DNA of 44,875 bases, taken from the NCBI GenBank assembly GCA_045661305.1, contig JAZRFJ010000023.1, forward strand, positions 1-44,875, read 5' to 3'. This DNA is from UMGS1840 sp045661305. GTDB taxonomy: Bacteria; Bacillota; Clostridia; UMGS1840. The notes under the pieces were generated by a model that saw only the letters and a list, made by a program, of their open reading frames with translations, did not search any database and was not told the origin of the DNA. This document shows, piece after piece, positions 7,793 through 16,016 of this stretch. The stretch's first letter is position 1; each line of letters begins with the position of its first letter. The translations under genes and the position numbers were made by a program.

Positions 7793-8541
7793 TGGTAGTT
7801 TTTGAAAAACCTAAATCACTTACAGATAATGCACTTCATTACTGTCCGGGCTGTACTCATGGTATTATACACAGACTTATTGCAGAAGTAATTGACGAGC
7901 TTGGAATAGAAGGCAAAACAATCGGTGTTGCACCTGTTGGCTGCAGTGTTATGGCTTATGACTATTTTACAGTTGACATGGTTCAGGCGGCACACGGTCG
8001 TGCACCTGCTGTTGCAACAGGACTTAAAAGGTCAGACCCTAACAATATAGTTTTCACATATCAGGGTGACGGTGACTTAGCCGCTATTGGTACTGCTGAA
8101 ACAGTTCACTCAGCAGCAAGAGGTGAAAACATCACAGTTATTTTTGTAAATAATGCAATCTACGGAATGACAGGCGGACAGATGGCGCCTACTACTCTTC
8201 CCGGTCAGGTTACACAGACTTCACCTTACGGTCGTGATGTTGAAGCAGTAGGTCTTCCTGTAAAGGTATGCGAAATGCTTTCAAATGTTGACGGTGCTGC
8301 ATATTTAGAGAGAGTTGCTGTAAACAATGTAAAAAATGTAAGAAATGCTAAAAAGGCAATCAAAAAAGCATTTGAAAATCAGATAAACAAAAAAGGATTT
8401 TCACTTATAGAGGTTATTTCAACCTGTCCTACAAACTGGGGTGTTTCTCCCGAAGAAGCATTAAAATGGGCAGAAGAAAAAATGATACCTTACTATCCGC
8501 TTGGAGTTTATAAAGATAAAACCAAGGAGGGCGAAGAATAA
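7792..8541 (+). CDS. 2-oxoacid:ferredoxin oxidoreductase, beta subunit (TPP-binding)
   Basis: This 249-residue protein has the conserved YCPGCTHG N-terminal motif and the thiamine diphosphate/Mg signature GDGD..AIGTAET...VNNAIYGMTGGQ at about 97-130. It starts in the sequence TAATG, sharing one base with the alpha stop, and ends the same way against gamma. It binds TPP and completes the active site with alpha. Length and motifs are normal for the family. Confidence 0.92.
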   Translation: MVVFEKPKSLTDNALHYCPGCTHGIIHRLIAEVIDELGIEGKTIGVAPVGCSVMAYDYFTVDMVQAAHGRAPAVATGLKRSDPNNIVFTYQGDGDLAAIGTAETVHSAARGENITVIFVNNAIYGMTGGQMAPTTLPGQVTQTSPYGRDVEAVGLPVKVCEMLSNVDGAAYLERVAVNNVKNVRNAKKAIKKAFENQINKKGFSLIEVISTCPTNWGVSPEEALKWAEEKMIPYYPLGVYKDKTKEGEE

Positions 8542-9080
8542 TGACAAACGAAATATTAATAGCCGGTTTCGGCGGTCAGGGAATTTTATTCTCAGGAAAA
8601 TTCCTTGCTTATGACGGTCTTTTAAATAATAAACAGGTAAGCTGGCTTCCGTCTTACGGACCTGAAATGCGTGGTGGTACTGCAAACTGCAGTATCATCA
8701 TATCAGATACAAAAATCGGCTCTCCGATTGTATCAGAACCTGATATTTTAATTGCAATGAACAAACCATCTTTGGAAAAATATGAAAATGCAGTTAAAGA
8801 AAACGGTAAAATTTTTGTTGACAGCTCTCTTATTGACAAAAAAGTCGACAGAACTGACGCAGAAAGCTACTATATACCCGCAACAAAGCTTGCTTCAGAT
8901 GAAAATTTAACAGGCCTGGCTAATATGATTATGATTGGTTATATGATTGCAAAAACAGGAATAATGGAATTTAAAAATGTTGAAGCAGCAATGAAAAAAG
9001 TTATTCCTGCAAGAAAGCAGAATATGCTTGAGGTTAATATGAAAGCAGTTGAACTTGGATATAATTACAAGGAGGACTAA
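8541..9080 (+). CDS. 2-oxoacid:ferredoxin oxidoreductase, gamma subunit
   Basis: This 179-residue gamma subunit has the nucleotide/CoA-side motif GFGGQGI at about 9-15 and the conserved SYGPEMRGGTANC block near 43-55. The start overlaps the beta stop by one base (TAATG). This subunit caps the active site and contributes to CoA binding in the POR/VOR/KOR family. AGGAGG for the following regulator gene lies inside its last codons. Confidence 0.92.
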   Translation: MTNEILIAGFGGQGILFSGKFLAYDGLLNNKQVSWLPSYGPEMRGGTANCSIIISDTKIGSPIVSEPDILIAMNKPSLEKYENAVKENGKIFVDSSLIDKKVDRTDAESYYIPATKLASDENLTGLANMIMIGYMIAKTGIMEFKNVEAAMKKVIPARKQNMLEVNMKAVELGYNYKED

Positions 9081-9083
9081 GCT

Positions 9084-9635
9084 ATGAACAACCAAATAAA
9101 AGATATCGGTATGCGTCTTAAATTTATGCGCGAAGACAACGATATTACTACAAAAGAGATGGCTGAAAAGCTTAATATGGAAGAAAAGGAATATATAAAA
9201 TTTGAAGAAGGCGAAAAAGACTTCCAGTTCAGCTTTATATACAATGCAGCCGAAGCTTTGGGAATTGATGTTCTTAATCTTATAAGCGGTGATTCCCCTA
9301 CTCTTTCTATGTGCTGCATGGTTGAAAAAGGAAAAGGCTACAGTGTAAAAAGAGCTCATGAATATGACTATAAGCATCTTGCTTATACATTCAGAAACAG
9401 AAAATCAGAGCCTTATCTTGTTACAATAACTCCTGATGACAAACCGCCTGTAATGCACGGTCATGAGGGTCAGGAATTTAATTATGTGCTATCCGGAAAA
9501 ATGATTTTATATATTGGCGATATTTCCTATGAGCTTTCAAAAGGCGACAGCATTTATTTTGATTCAAGCGTTCCGCACGCTGAAGTTGCAAAAGGCGACA
9601 AGCCTGTTGAATTTATTGCGGTAGTTATAAAATAA
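9084..9635 (+). CDS. XRE-family HTH regulator with C-terminal cupin domain
   Basis: This 183-residue protein has an N-terminal helix-turn-helix (about 8-63, including KEMAEKLNMEEKEY) and a C-terminal cupin (about 110-180). The metal-binding pattern H125-x-H127, E131 and H165 is complete. Regulators of this type usually bind operator DNA with the HTH and a small ligand in the cupin. AAGGAGG at 9069-9075 gives a strong start. It sits between the gamma subunit and an acyl-CoA synthetase with tight spacing, so it probably controls this operon, perhaps sensing an organic acid or CoA intermediate. The ligand cannot be read from the sequence. Confidence 0.87.
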   Translation: MNNQIKDIGMRLKFMREDNDITTKEMAEKLNMEEKEYIKFEEGEKDFQFSFIYNAAEALGIDVLNLISGDSPTLSMCCMVEKGKGYSVKRAHEYDYKHLAYTFRNRKSEPYLVTITPDDKPPVMHGHEGQEFNYVLSGKMILYIGDISYELSKGDSIYFDSSVPHAEVAKGDKPVEFIAVVIK

Positions 9636-9655
9636 ATACAAAGGAAAATAAAAAA

Positions 9656-11335
9656 ATGGCTATATATGAAAAATTTGTGGGTGCTTCAAGAGATGACTTT
9701 ACTTCTCTTAAAGACGCACAGCAAAACTACAAACTGACATGGAATGATGATTTTAACTTTGCTTATGATGTGATAGATGTATTGGGAACAGAAAAACCCG
9801 ATAAGCTTGCAATGATTTGGGTTTCCGAGGACGGCGAAGAAAAGCGTTTTACATTCCGTGATATGATGCTCGAATCTAACAGAGCAGCAAATTATTTTAA
9901 ATATTTAGGTGTAAAAAAAGGTGACAAGGTTCTTCTTGTTTTAAAAAGAAGCTATCTTTTCTGGTTCTGTATCTTAGGTCTTCATAAAATCGGTGCTGTT
10001 GTTGTTCAGGCAACAAATATGTTAAAACCAAAGGACTATGTTTACAGATGCAATGCAGCAGAAATAAAGTATGCTATTATCACTGCCGACGGTGACGCAA
10101 CAGACTGCTTTGATGAAAGATGCGGTGAATATGAAACAATAAAGAAAAAGCTTGTTACAAAGCACAAAAAAATTGAAGGCTGGATAGACTTTGAGGAAGG
10201 ATTTGAAGCAGCAGATACAGATTGGGTACGCCCGACAGGTGATAAAGGCACAAAAGCAAGTGATGTAATGATGCTTTCTTTCACTTCAGGAACAAGCGGT
10301 TACCCAAAAATGATTATGCACGATTTCAGATACCCACTTGGACATATTATGACAGGTGTATTCTGGCACAGAGTTGTAGACGGCGGACTTCATTTTACAA
10401 TTTCCGACACAGGCTGGCTAAAGAGCCTTTGGGGAAAACTCTATGGTCAATGGCTTGGAGAAAGTGCAGTTTTAGTTTACGATTTTGAAAAATTTGACGG
10501 TGCGGACATTCTTTCAAAGCTTGAAAAGTATAAGGTTACAACATTCTGCGTACCACCTACAATGTATCGTCTTATGCTCCAGAACGATGTAAAAAAATAC
10601 GACTTATCTTCTCTTACACATTGCTGTACAGCAGGAGAAGCATTAAATCCTGAAATATTCAACCGTTGGAAAGAAGCAACAGGGCTTGAAATATATGAAG
10701 GCTTCGGACAGACTGAAACAACGCTTTGTATTGCAACAATCTATCCCTGGACAAAGCCTGTACCGGGTGCACTCGGTTTTCCTGTTCCGGGATATGATGT
10801 ACATATAATAGACGAAAACAACGAGCATTGTCAAAGAGGTACAAACGGAGAAATCTGCATAAGAGTATTGAGCAAAGAAAGAAAACCTTGCGGACTTTTG
10901 AAGACCTATGTCGCAAACGAGGCAAAGCAGTCTCCTGTTGTAGAAGGCTTTTACCATACAGGTGATGTCGCATACAGAGATGAGATGGGAATGTTTCGTT
11001 ATGTAGGCAGAAATGATGATGTTATAAAATCATCAGGTTACCGTATCGGACCTTTTGAAATTGAAAGTGTTCTTATGGAGCATCCTGCTGTAAACGAAGT
11101 TGCCGTAACAGGTGTTCCTGATGCTGTAAGAGGTTTTATCGTTAAAGCAACAATCGTTCTTGCAAAAGGCTATGAGGGCTCAGATGCACTTATTAAAGAA
11201 TTACAACAGTATGTAAAAACTAATACTGCTCCGTATAAATATCCGCGTATCGTTGAATTTGTAGATGCACTTCCAAAAACCTTTAACGGTAAAATAAGGC
11301 GTGCGGCAATAAGAGAAAGTGATACCAAGGAATAA
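9656..11335 (+). CDS. AMP-forming acyl-CoA synthetase (medium-chain type)
   Basis: This 559-residue ANL-family ligase has the P-loop LSFTSGTSGYPKM near 208-220, the FGQTETT adenylate motif, the hinge GRNDDVIKSSGYRIGPFEIES and the catalytic Lys K546 in NGKIRR. Its layout matches medium-chain acyl-CoA synthetases (MACS) that act on short, medium or branched acids, rather than acetyl-CoA synthetase. It would link a free carboxylic acid, ATP and CoA to acyl-CoA, AMP and pyrophosphate. It is the second acyl-CoA synthetase of the locus and follows the regulator by 20 bp, so it belongs to the same transcript as the oxidoreductase. Confidence 0.9.
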   Translation: MAIYEKFVGASRDDFTSLKDAQQNYKLTWNDDFNFAYDVIDVLGTEKPDKLAMIWVSEDGEEKRFTFRDMMLESNRAANYFKYLGVKKGDKVLLVLKRSYLFWFCILGLHKIGAVVVQATNMLKPKDYVYRCNAAEIKYAIITADGDATDCFDERCGEYETIKKKLVTKHKKIEGWIDFEEGFEAADTDWVRPTGDKGTKASDVMMLSFTSGTSGYPKMIMHDFRYPLGHIMTGVFWHRVVDGGLHFTISDTGWLKSLWGKLYGQWLGESAVLVYDFEKFDGADILSKLEKYKVTTFCVPPTMYRLMLQNDVKKYDLSSLTHCCTAGEALNPEIFNRWKEATGLEIYEGFGQTETTLCIATIYPWTKPVPGALGFPVPGYDVHIIDENNEHCQRGTNGEICIRVLSKERKPCGLLKTYVANEAKQSPVVEGFYHTGDVAYRDEMGMFRYVGRNDDVIKSSGYRIGPFEIESVLMEHPAVNEVAVTGVPDAVRGFIVKATIVLAKGYEGSDALIKELQQYVKTNTAPYKYPRIVEFVDALPKTFNGKIRRAAIRESDTKE

Positions 11336-11440
11336 ACGGGGATGTTAAAAAGTCCAGAACGCAAAAAAGAACTTAAAAGATATAAAACAAAGAAATTCGC
11401 TATTTTAATATATGATTTTGAAAATTCTTTTTTGCTATGA

Positions 11441-11513
11441 TAAAAACCTCGCCTCTCGCTGTATACACATACAGCTTCGGGTGTCCCAAAGCTTTGCTTT
11501 GGCTCGGTTTTTA
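11441..11513 (+). repeat. Structured intergenic repeat, copy A (may also terminate the upstream operon)
   Basis: The outer arms TAAAAACC (11441-11448) and GGTTTTTA (11506-11513) enclose two hairpins: GCTGTAT/ATACAGC around an ACAC loop (about 11458-11475) and CCAAAGC/GCTTTGG around TTT (11486-11502). The core 11455-11482 recurs in inverted orientation at 22302-22328 with the stem kept and the loop changed. The second hairpin followed by GGTTTTT could terminate transcription from the acyl-CoA synthetase operon. The flanks 11336-11440 and 11514-11560 are otherwise plain AT-rich spacer. Confidence 0.7.
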
Positions 11514-11560
11514 CATTCTGAATCTTTTTTCCTATCCCCTGAATAATAAGAGGATAAAAA

Positions 11561-12361
11561 ATGTATAAAATAATTGATGCCCATTGCCATATATATCCCG
11601 ATAAAATAGCACTCAAGGCTACAAAAGCAACAGAAAACTTCTATCATCTTAACATTACAGAGCTTGACGGAACTGTGTCTATGCTAAAGGAAATGGGAAA
11701 GAAAGCTAATGTTTCACACTTCATTGTTCAGTCTGTTGCCACATCACCTGCTCAGGTTTCTTCAATAAACCGCTTTATAGCAAACACAGTAGAAGAAAAC
11801 AAATCTATTATGACAGGTCTTGGTACACTGCATCCTGACAGTGATGATATAAAAAGAGATGTAGAAGAAATAATTTCTTTAGGATTAAAAGGTGTAAAGC
11901 TTCATCCTGATATTCAAAAATTCAAGATTGATGATTACAGATGCTTAAAGATATATGAAGAGTGTGAGGGAAAACTCCCTATTCTTATGCATACAGGCGA
12001 TGAAAGATATGATTATTCAAATCCAAACCGCCTAAAGCCGGTACTTGATATATATGAAAATCTCACAATTATCGGCGCACATTTCGGTGGTTGGTCAATA
12101 TGGGAGGACGCAGCAAAAGAGCTTTATAAATATAAAAATCTTTATGTTGATTGCTCATCTACATTCTATGGCCTTGATGATAAGAAAATAATTGAACTTA
12201 TAGATATGTACGGTGAAGACAAGGTTTTATTCGGAACGGATTACCCTATGTGGACACCCGAAGTTGAGGTCGAAAGATTTTTATCGTTAAACCTCAAAAA
12301 AAGCACAAACGAAAAAATATTATCCGAAAATGCACAAAAGCTTTTCAACATTGAATTATAA
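11561..12361 (+). CDS. Amidohydrolase-family metal-dependent hydrolase or decarboxylase
   Basis: This 266-residue amidohydrolase_2-type TIM barrel has metal ligands in DAHCH (H8, H10), HTGD (H144), AHFGG (H174) and GTDYP (D227). Family members include ACMSD-like and 2,3-dihydroxybenzoate-type decarboxylases as well as hydrolases, and the substrate cannot be told here. AGAGGA before the ATG supports the start. It lies 225 bp after the acyl-CoA synthetase, across repeat copy A, so it may be a separate unit. It converges with the symporter gene at a shared terminator. Confidence 0.8.
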   Translation: MYKIIDAHCHIYPDKIALKATKATENFYHLNITELDGTVSMLKEMGKKANVSHFIVQSVATSPAQVSSINRFIANTVEENKSIMTGLGTLHPDSDDIKRDVEEIISLGLKGVKLHPDIQKFKIDDYRCLKIYEECEGKLPILMHTGDERYDYSNPNRLKPVLDIYENLTIIGAHFGGWSIWEDAAKELYKYKNLYVDCSSTFYGLDDKKIIELIDMYGEDKVLFGTDYPMWTPEVEVERFLSLNLKKSTNEKILSENAQKLFNIEL

Positions 12362-12365
12362 TCAT

Positions 12366-12399
12366 AAGGGCTGTGACAATATGTTTTGTCACAGCCCTT
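12366..12399. terminator. Bidirectional terminator between convergent genes
   Basis: AAGGGCTGTGACA (12366-12378) pairs perfectly with TGTCACAGCCCTT (12387-12399), giving 13 bp around an 8-nt loop. It lies between the stops of the + strand amidohydrolase and the - strand symporter. A T-rich tail follows on the + strand (12401-12410). Confidence 0.85.
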
Positions 12400-12413
12400 G
12401 TAAATTTTTAAAA

Positions 12414-13955
12414 TTAATCTTTATCCGACAAAGAAACCTTTGCTTTAACAGTAACTTCCTTTTCGTAACACTCAAAGCAACCATCAACAAGTGCTTTATC
12501 CGGTTTTTTGGTAAATAAGCTTACAACAGGAACTATAACAAGTCCTCCGAGCATAGCTATAACTCCGCAATTAATCGGTGACTGTAAAATTTCAGGAAAC
12601 TCTGGTCTTATAAACATATTTAAAACCATAATACCTGCTCCGAAAATAAAGCTTGTCCATACAGATGCTTTTGTAGCCTTTTTAAAATACAAACCATACA
12701 AAAACGGGGCAAGGAACGCACCTGCAAGAGCACCCCACGAAATTCCCATCATATCAGCTATGTAACCTAATTTATCTTTATTAAGTGCAATAAATGCAGA
12801 AATTGCTATAAAAACAACTATGAGAACTCTCATAACAAAAACCTGATGTTTTTCTTTCATATCCTTTATGATATGACCTTTTATCATATCAAGTGTTAAT
12901 GTTGAGCTTGACGCAAGAACAAGTGAAGAGAGTGTTGACATAGATGCCGAAAGAACAAGTATAATAACAATTGCAATAAGAAAATCAGGTAAATTTTCGA
13001 GCATTGTCGGAATAATTGCATCAAATCCACCTGTCGGAAATCCGTCAACAACATTTAATTTATCTGAAAAAAGTCTTCCAAAACCGCCTAAGAAATAGCA
13101 ACCACCTGCAACAACAAGAGCAAAAAGTGTTGAAATTATTGTACCCTTGTTTATATCCTTTTCACTTTTTATCGCATAAAACTTCTGAACCATCTGCGGG
13201 AGTCCCCATGTTCCCAAGGATGTAAGAATTACAACAAAGAAAAGATTAAGCGGGTCAGGTCCGAAAAATGAATTATAAACACCAGGAATTTCAGCTTCAA
13301 TCTGTGCAAGTCCGTTTAAAGAACCTATAAAACCGCCGTTTAAAGACATAACAGCACCGATTACTGCAACTATACCAACAAGCATGATTATTCCCTGAAT
13401 AAAATCATTTATAGCTGTTGCCATATATCCGCCTGCAATAACATAAATTCCTGTTAAGATTGCCATAAGAATTACACAAACAGAATAATCAATTCCCGGA
13501 AATGCCATTGAAAAAAGTCTTGAAAGTCCATTATAAAGAGATGCAGTATAAGGAATTAAGAATATAAACACTATTATAGAAGATGCAATTTTCAGTCCTG
13601 TGCTATCATATCTTTTCCCAAAAAACTCAGGCATTGTAGCACTCCCCAAATGCTGAGACATAAGGCGTGTTCTTCTTCCTAAAATAACCCATGCCATAAG
13701 TGAGCCGATAACAGCATTACCTATACCTATCCAGGTAGAAGCTATACCGAATTTCCAGCCGAACTGACCAGCATACCCTACAAATATAACTGCTGAGAAA
13801 TAAGATGTACCGTAAGCAAAAGCTGTAAGCCAGGGGCCAACGGAACGCCCCCCCAACACAAAACCATTTACATCTGTGGAATTCTTACGGCAATAAAGTC
13901 CAACCGCAATCATAATTCCAAAAAAAACTACTAACATTAAAATTTTCAGTAACAT
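12414..13955 (-). CDS. Sodium:solute symporter family (SSS) transporter
   Basis: This integral membrane protein of 513 residues has about 13 hydrophobic segments. SSS features include FVLGGRSVGPWLTAFAYG near the N terminus, PYTASLYNG, AGGYMATAINDFIQG, and a Ser-rich stretch SASMSTLSSLVLASSS at the Na+ site. It imports an organic solute with Na+; proline, pantothenate or organic acids are possible. I start at ATG 13955 because AGGAG (13966-13970 complement) lies ten bases upstream; an in-frame ATG at 13991 overlaps the preceding gene. It is the last gene of the run tgt - patatin - symporter, which may be one transcript with gyrBA. Confidence 0.88.
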   Translation of the reverse strand: MLLKILMLVVFFGIMIAVGLYCRKNSTDVNGFVLGGRSVGPWLTAFAYGTSYFSAVIFVGYAGQFGWKFGIASTWIGIGNAVIGSLMAWVILGRRTRLMSQHLGSATMPEFFGKRYDSTGLKIASSIIVFIFLIPYTASLYNGLSRLFSMAFPGIDYSVCVILMAILTGIYVIAGGYMATAINDFIQGIIMLVGIVAVIGAVMSLNGGFIGSLNGLAQIEAEIPGVYNSFFGPDPLNLFFVVILTSLGTWGLPQMVQKFYAIKSEKDINKGTIISTLFALVVAGGCYFLGGFGRLFSDKLNVVDGFPTGGFDAIIPTMLENLPDFLIAIVIILVLSASMSTLSSLVLASSSTLTLDMIKGHIIKDMKEKHQVFVMRVLIVVFIAISAFIALNKDKLGYIADMMGISWGALAGAFLAPFLYGLYFKKATKASVWTSFIFGAGIMVLNMFIRPEFPEILQSPINCGVIAMLGGLVIVPVVSLFTKKPDKALVDGCFECYEKEVTVKAKVSLSDKD

Positions 13956-13983
13956 AAATAAAAAACTCCTTAAAGTACAATTT

Positions 13984-14835
13984 TTACACATCTGAAAGAT
14001 ACTCTAACATATCTGAAAAACAATCATAAGCAATTTTGTAGCCTATATTGTATACATCTTCAAGCTTCTTTCTGTCCTTTTCTATTCTTCCTGCAACAAG
14101 AGGCTGTGACGGTCTTATAACAAAAACCTTCCCCTCTTTTTCAAGCGCCTTTATATAAGAAAGCGTATCGTTATACATTATATGGCGGTTTTTCATGGCC
14201 TTAACTATGCCAGGATATTTTCTATACAAAAGCTTCATCAAAAGCCCGTTTTTATCAGCACTTTTCTCATATCCGTCGGGCTGTGTAAGGACAATAACAT
14301 TTTTCCCATAACCCATAGATATAGATTTTTTTATAGGAATTGAGTCTGACATTCCACCGTCTAAATATTTCTTAGCATTATATTCAACAATCTCCGACAC
14401 TAAAGGTAACGATGCAGATGCTCTTAACGCATCCATTTGGTTTTTCAAATCAGAAAGCTCGATATAATCCGCTTCCCCGCTTATAACATCAGTTACAGCT
14501 GCATAAAGCTTCATTTTGCTGTTTCTGTAAGCTTCGTAATCAAAAGGATTGAATTTATTCGGAATTAAATTATACGCATAATTTGTTTCAAAAAGATTGC
14601 CTGTTTTAATAACATTTGAAAAGGAGCAGTACTCTTTTTTCCCAACATGGTCAACTGTTGCCTTCATTGCTCTGCCCTTTTGTTTTGAAAGATAGCTTGT
14701 AGCATGAATAGCACCGGCTGAAACACCGATTATATTTTCAAATTCTATATCGTTTTCCATAAAACAGTCGAGTACGCCCGCTGTAAAAACGCCTCTTAAT
14801 CCGCCACCCTCAAGAACTAAACCAGCTTTAAACAT
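13984..14835 (-). CDS. Patatin-like phospholipase family protein
   Basis: This 283-residue protein has the patatin oxyanion loop EGGGLRG at about 9-15, the nucleophile elbow GVSAG (S39) and the DGG motif with catalytic Asp D159, so the Ser-Asp dyad is intact. Bacterial members (RssA/YjjU/YlbK type) are cytoplasmic lipid acyl hydrolases. AAAGGA just upstream supports the ATG at 14835; a longer form starting at 14865 would overlap the tgt stop. No signal peptide is seen. The native lipid is unknown. Confidence 0.87.
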   Translation of the reverse strand: MFKAGLVLEGGGLRGVFTAGVLDCFMENDIEFENIIGVSAGAIHATSYLSKQKGRAMKATVDHVGKKEYCSFSNVIKTGNLFETNYAYNLIPNKFNPFDYEAYRNSKMKLYAAVTDVISGEADYIELSDLKNQMDALRASASLPLVSEIVEYNAKKYLDGGMSDSIPIKKSISMGYGKNVIVLTQPDGYEKSADKNGLLMKLLYRKYPGIVKAMKNRHIMYNDTLSYIKALEKEGKVFVIRPSQPLVAGRIEKDRKKLEDVYNIGYKIAYDCFSDMLEYLSDV

Positions 14836-14852
14836 TTTTTCATCCTTTCGTT

Positions 14853-15989
14853 CTAATCTAAACATTTACCATCATAGATTGGTGCATTTCTTCTTGCAAA
14901 ACTTTCAAAATCACCGTTATCAAGATGGTCTCTTATATCCTGCATAAGCTTATTGTAAAAATAAAGATTGTGCATTACGCAAAGACGCATTGCAAGCATT
15001 TCCTTCGCCTTAAAAAGATGTCTTACATAAGCTTTTGAAAAACGCTTACAAGTAGGACAATCACAAAGTGGGTCTATTGGTGAATCGTCAGTTTCATATT
15101 TTTTGTTTGTTATATGCAAAATTCCCTGATGTGTAAAAAGTGAGCCATGTCTTGCATTTCGTGCAGGCATAACACAATCAAAAAAGTCAATTCCTCTTAA
15201 AACTCCGTTTAAAATATTTCCGGGAGTTCCTACCCCCATAAGGTACCTCGGTTTGTCTTTTGGCATATAAGGCTCTACGGTTTCAATTATGTGATACATT
15301 TCCTCGTGAGATTCGCCTACTGCCAAGCCACCTATTGCATAGCCGGGCAAATCAAGCTCAGCTATTTTTTTCATATGCTCTATTCTTAAATCATCATAAG
15401 TGCTTCCCTGATTTATTCCCCAGAGCATTTGTTCTTTATTTATTGTGGTATCAAGAGAATTTAATCTTGTCATTTCTGCCTTACATCTTTTTAACCATCT
15501 GTAAGTTCTTTCGGTTGAAGCTTTTGTATATTCATATGTCGCCGGATTTTCCACACACTCATCAAAAGCCATAGCAATAGTTGATGCAAGGTTTGACTGA
15601 ATCTGCATACTTTCTTCAGGCCCCATGAAAATCTTTCTTCCGTCTATATGCGATGAAAATGTAACGCCCTCTTCATCTATTTTTCGTATATTTGCAAGAG
15701 AAAATACCTGAAAACCACCGCTGTCAGTAAGAATAGGTCGGTCCCAGTTCATAAACTTATGAAGCCCGCCCATTTCTTTAACAACCTTGTCTCCAGGTCT
15801 TAGATGAAGATGATAAGTATTAGAAAGCTCAACCTGACAACCAATGTCCTTTAAATCGAAAGCGGAAACAGCTCCCTTTATAGCGGCAGCTGTTCCCACA
15901 TTCATAAACACAGGCGTCTGGATTGTTCCGTGGACAGTTTTAAACTCTCCTCTTCTTGCATTTTTTTCCTGTTTTATTAATTTATACAT
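14853..15989 (-). CDS. tgt: tRNA-guanine(34) transglycosylase
   Basis: This 378-residue bacterial Tgt has DSGGFQVFSL with general acid/base D89, the later nucleophile Asp in FFDCVMPARNARHG, and the zinc ligands in CDCPTC (about 310-315) plus a downstream His. It swaps guanine-34 of GUN-anticodon tRNAs for preQ1 or queuine. Length is normal. No queA, queC or yajC lies beside it; it instead sits between gyrA and a patatin gene, 27 bp after gyrA. A purine-rich GGAAAAGGG precedes the ATG. Confidence 0.95.
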   Translation of the reverse strand: MYKLIKQEKNARRGEFKTVHGTIQTPVFMNVGTAAAIKGAVSAFDLKDIGCQVELSNTYHLHLRPGDKVVKEMGGLHKFMNWDRPILTDSGGFQVFSLANIRKIDEEGVTFSSHIDGRKIFMGPEESMQIQSNLASTIAMAFDECVENPATYEYTKASTERTYRWLKRCKAEMTRLNSLDTTINKEQMLWGINQGSTYDDLRIEHMKKIAELDLPGYAIGGLAVGESHEEMYHIIETVEPYMPKDKPRYLMGVGTPGNILNGVLRGIDFFDCVMPARNARHGSLFTHQGILHITNKKYETDDSPIDPLCDCPTCKRFSKAYVRHLFKAKEMLAMRLCVMHNLYFYNKLMQDIRDHLDNGDFESFARRNAPIYDGKCLD

Positions 15990-16016
15990 TTCCCTTTTCC
16001 TGTTTTAACTTAATTT

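Noticed and set aside
8907..9377. A 156-codon open frame on the - strand across the gamma subunit and the regulator
   Set aside because: It overlaps two supported genes, and its His/Phe/Asn-rich sequence is typical of antisense frames in AT-rich DNA.
11170..11616. A - strand frame of 148 codons over the end of the acyl-CoA synthetase and the spacer
   Set aside because: It crosses repeat copy A and the conserved C terminus of the synthetase, with no ribosome binding site.
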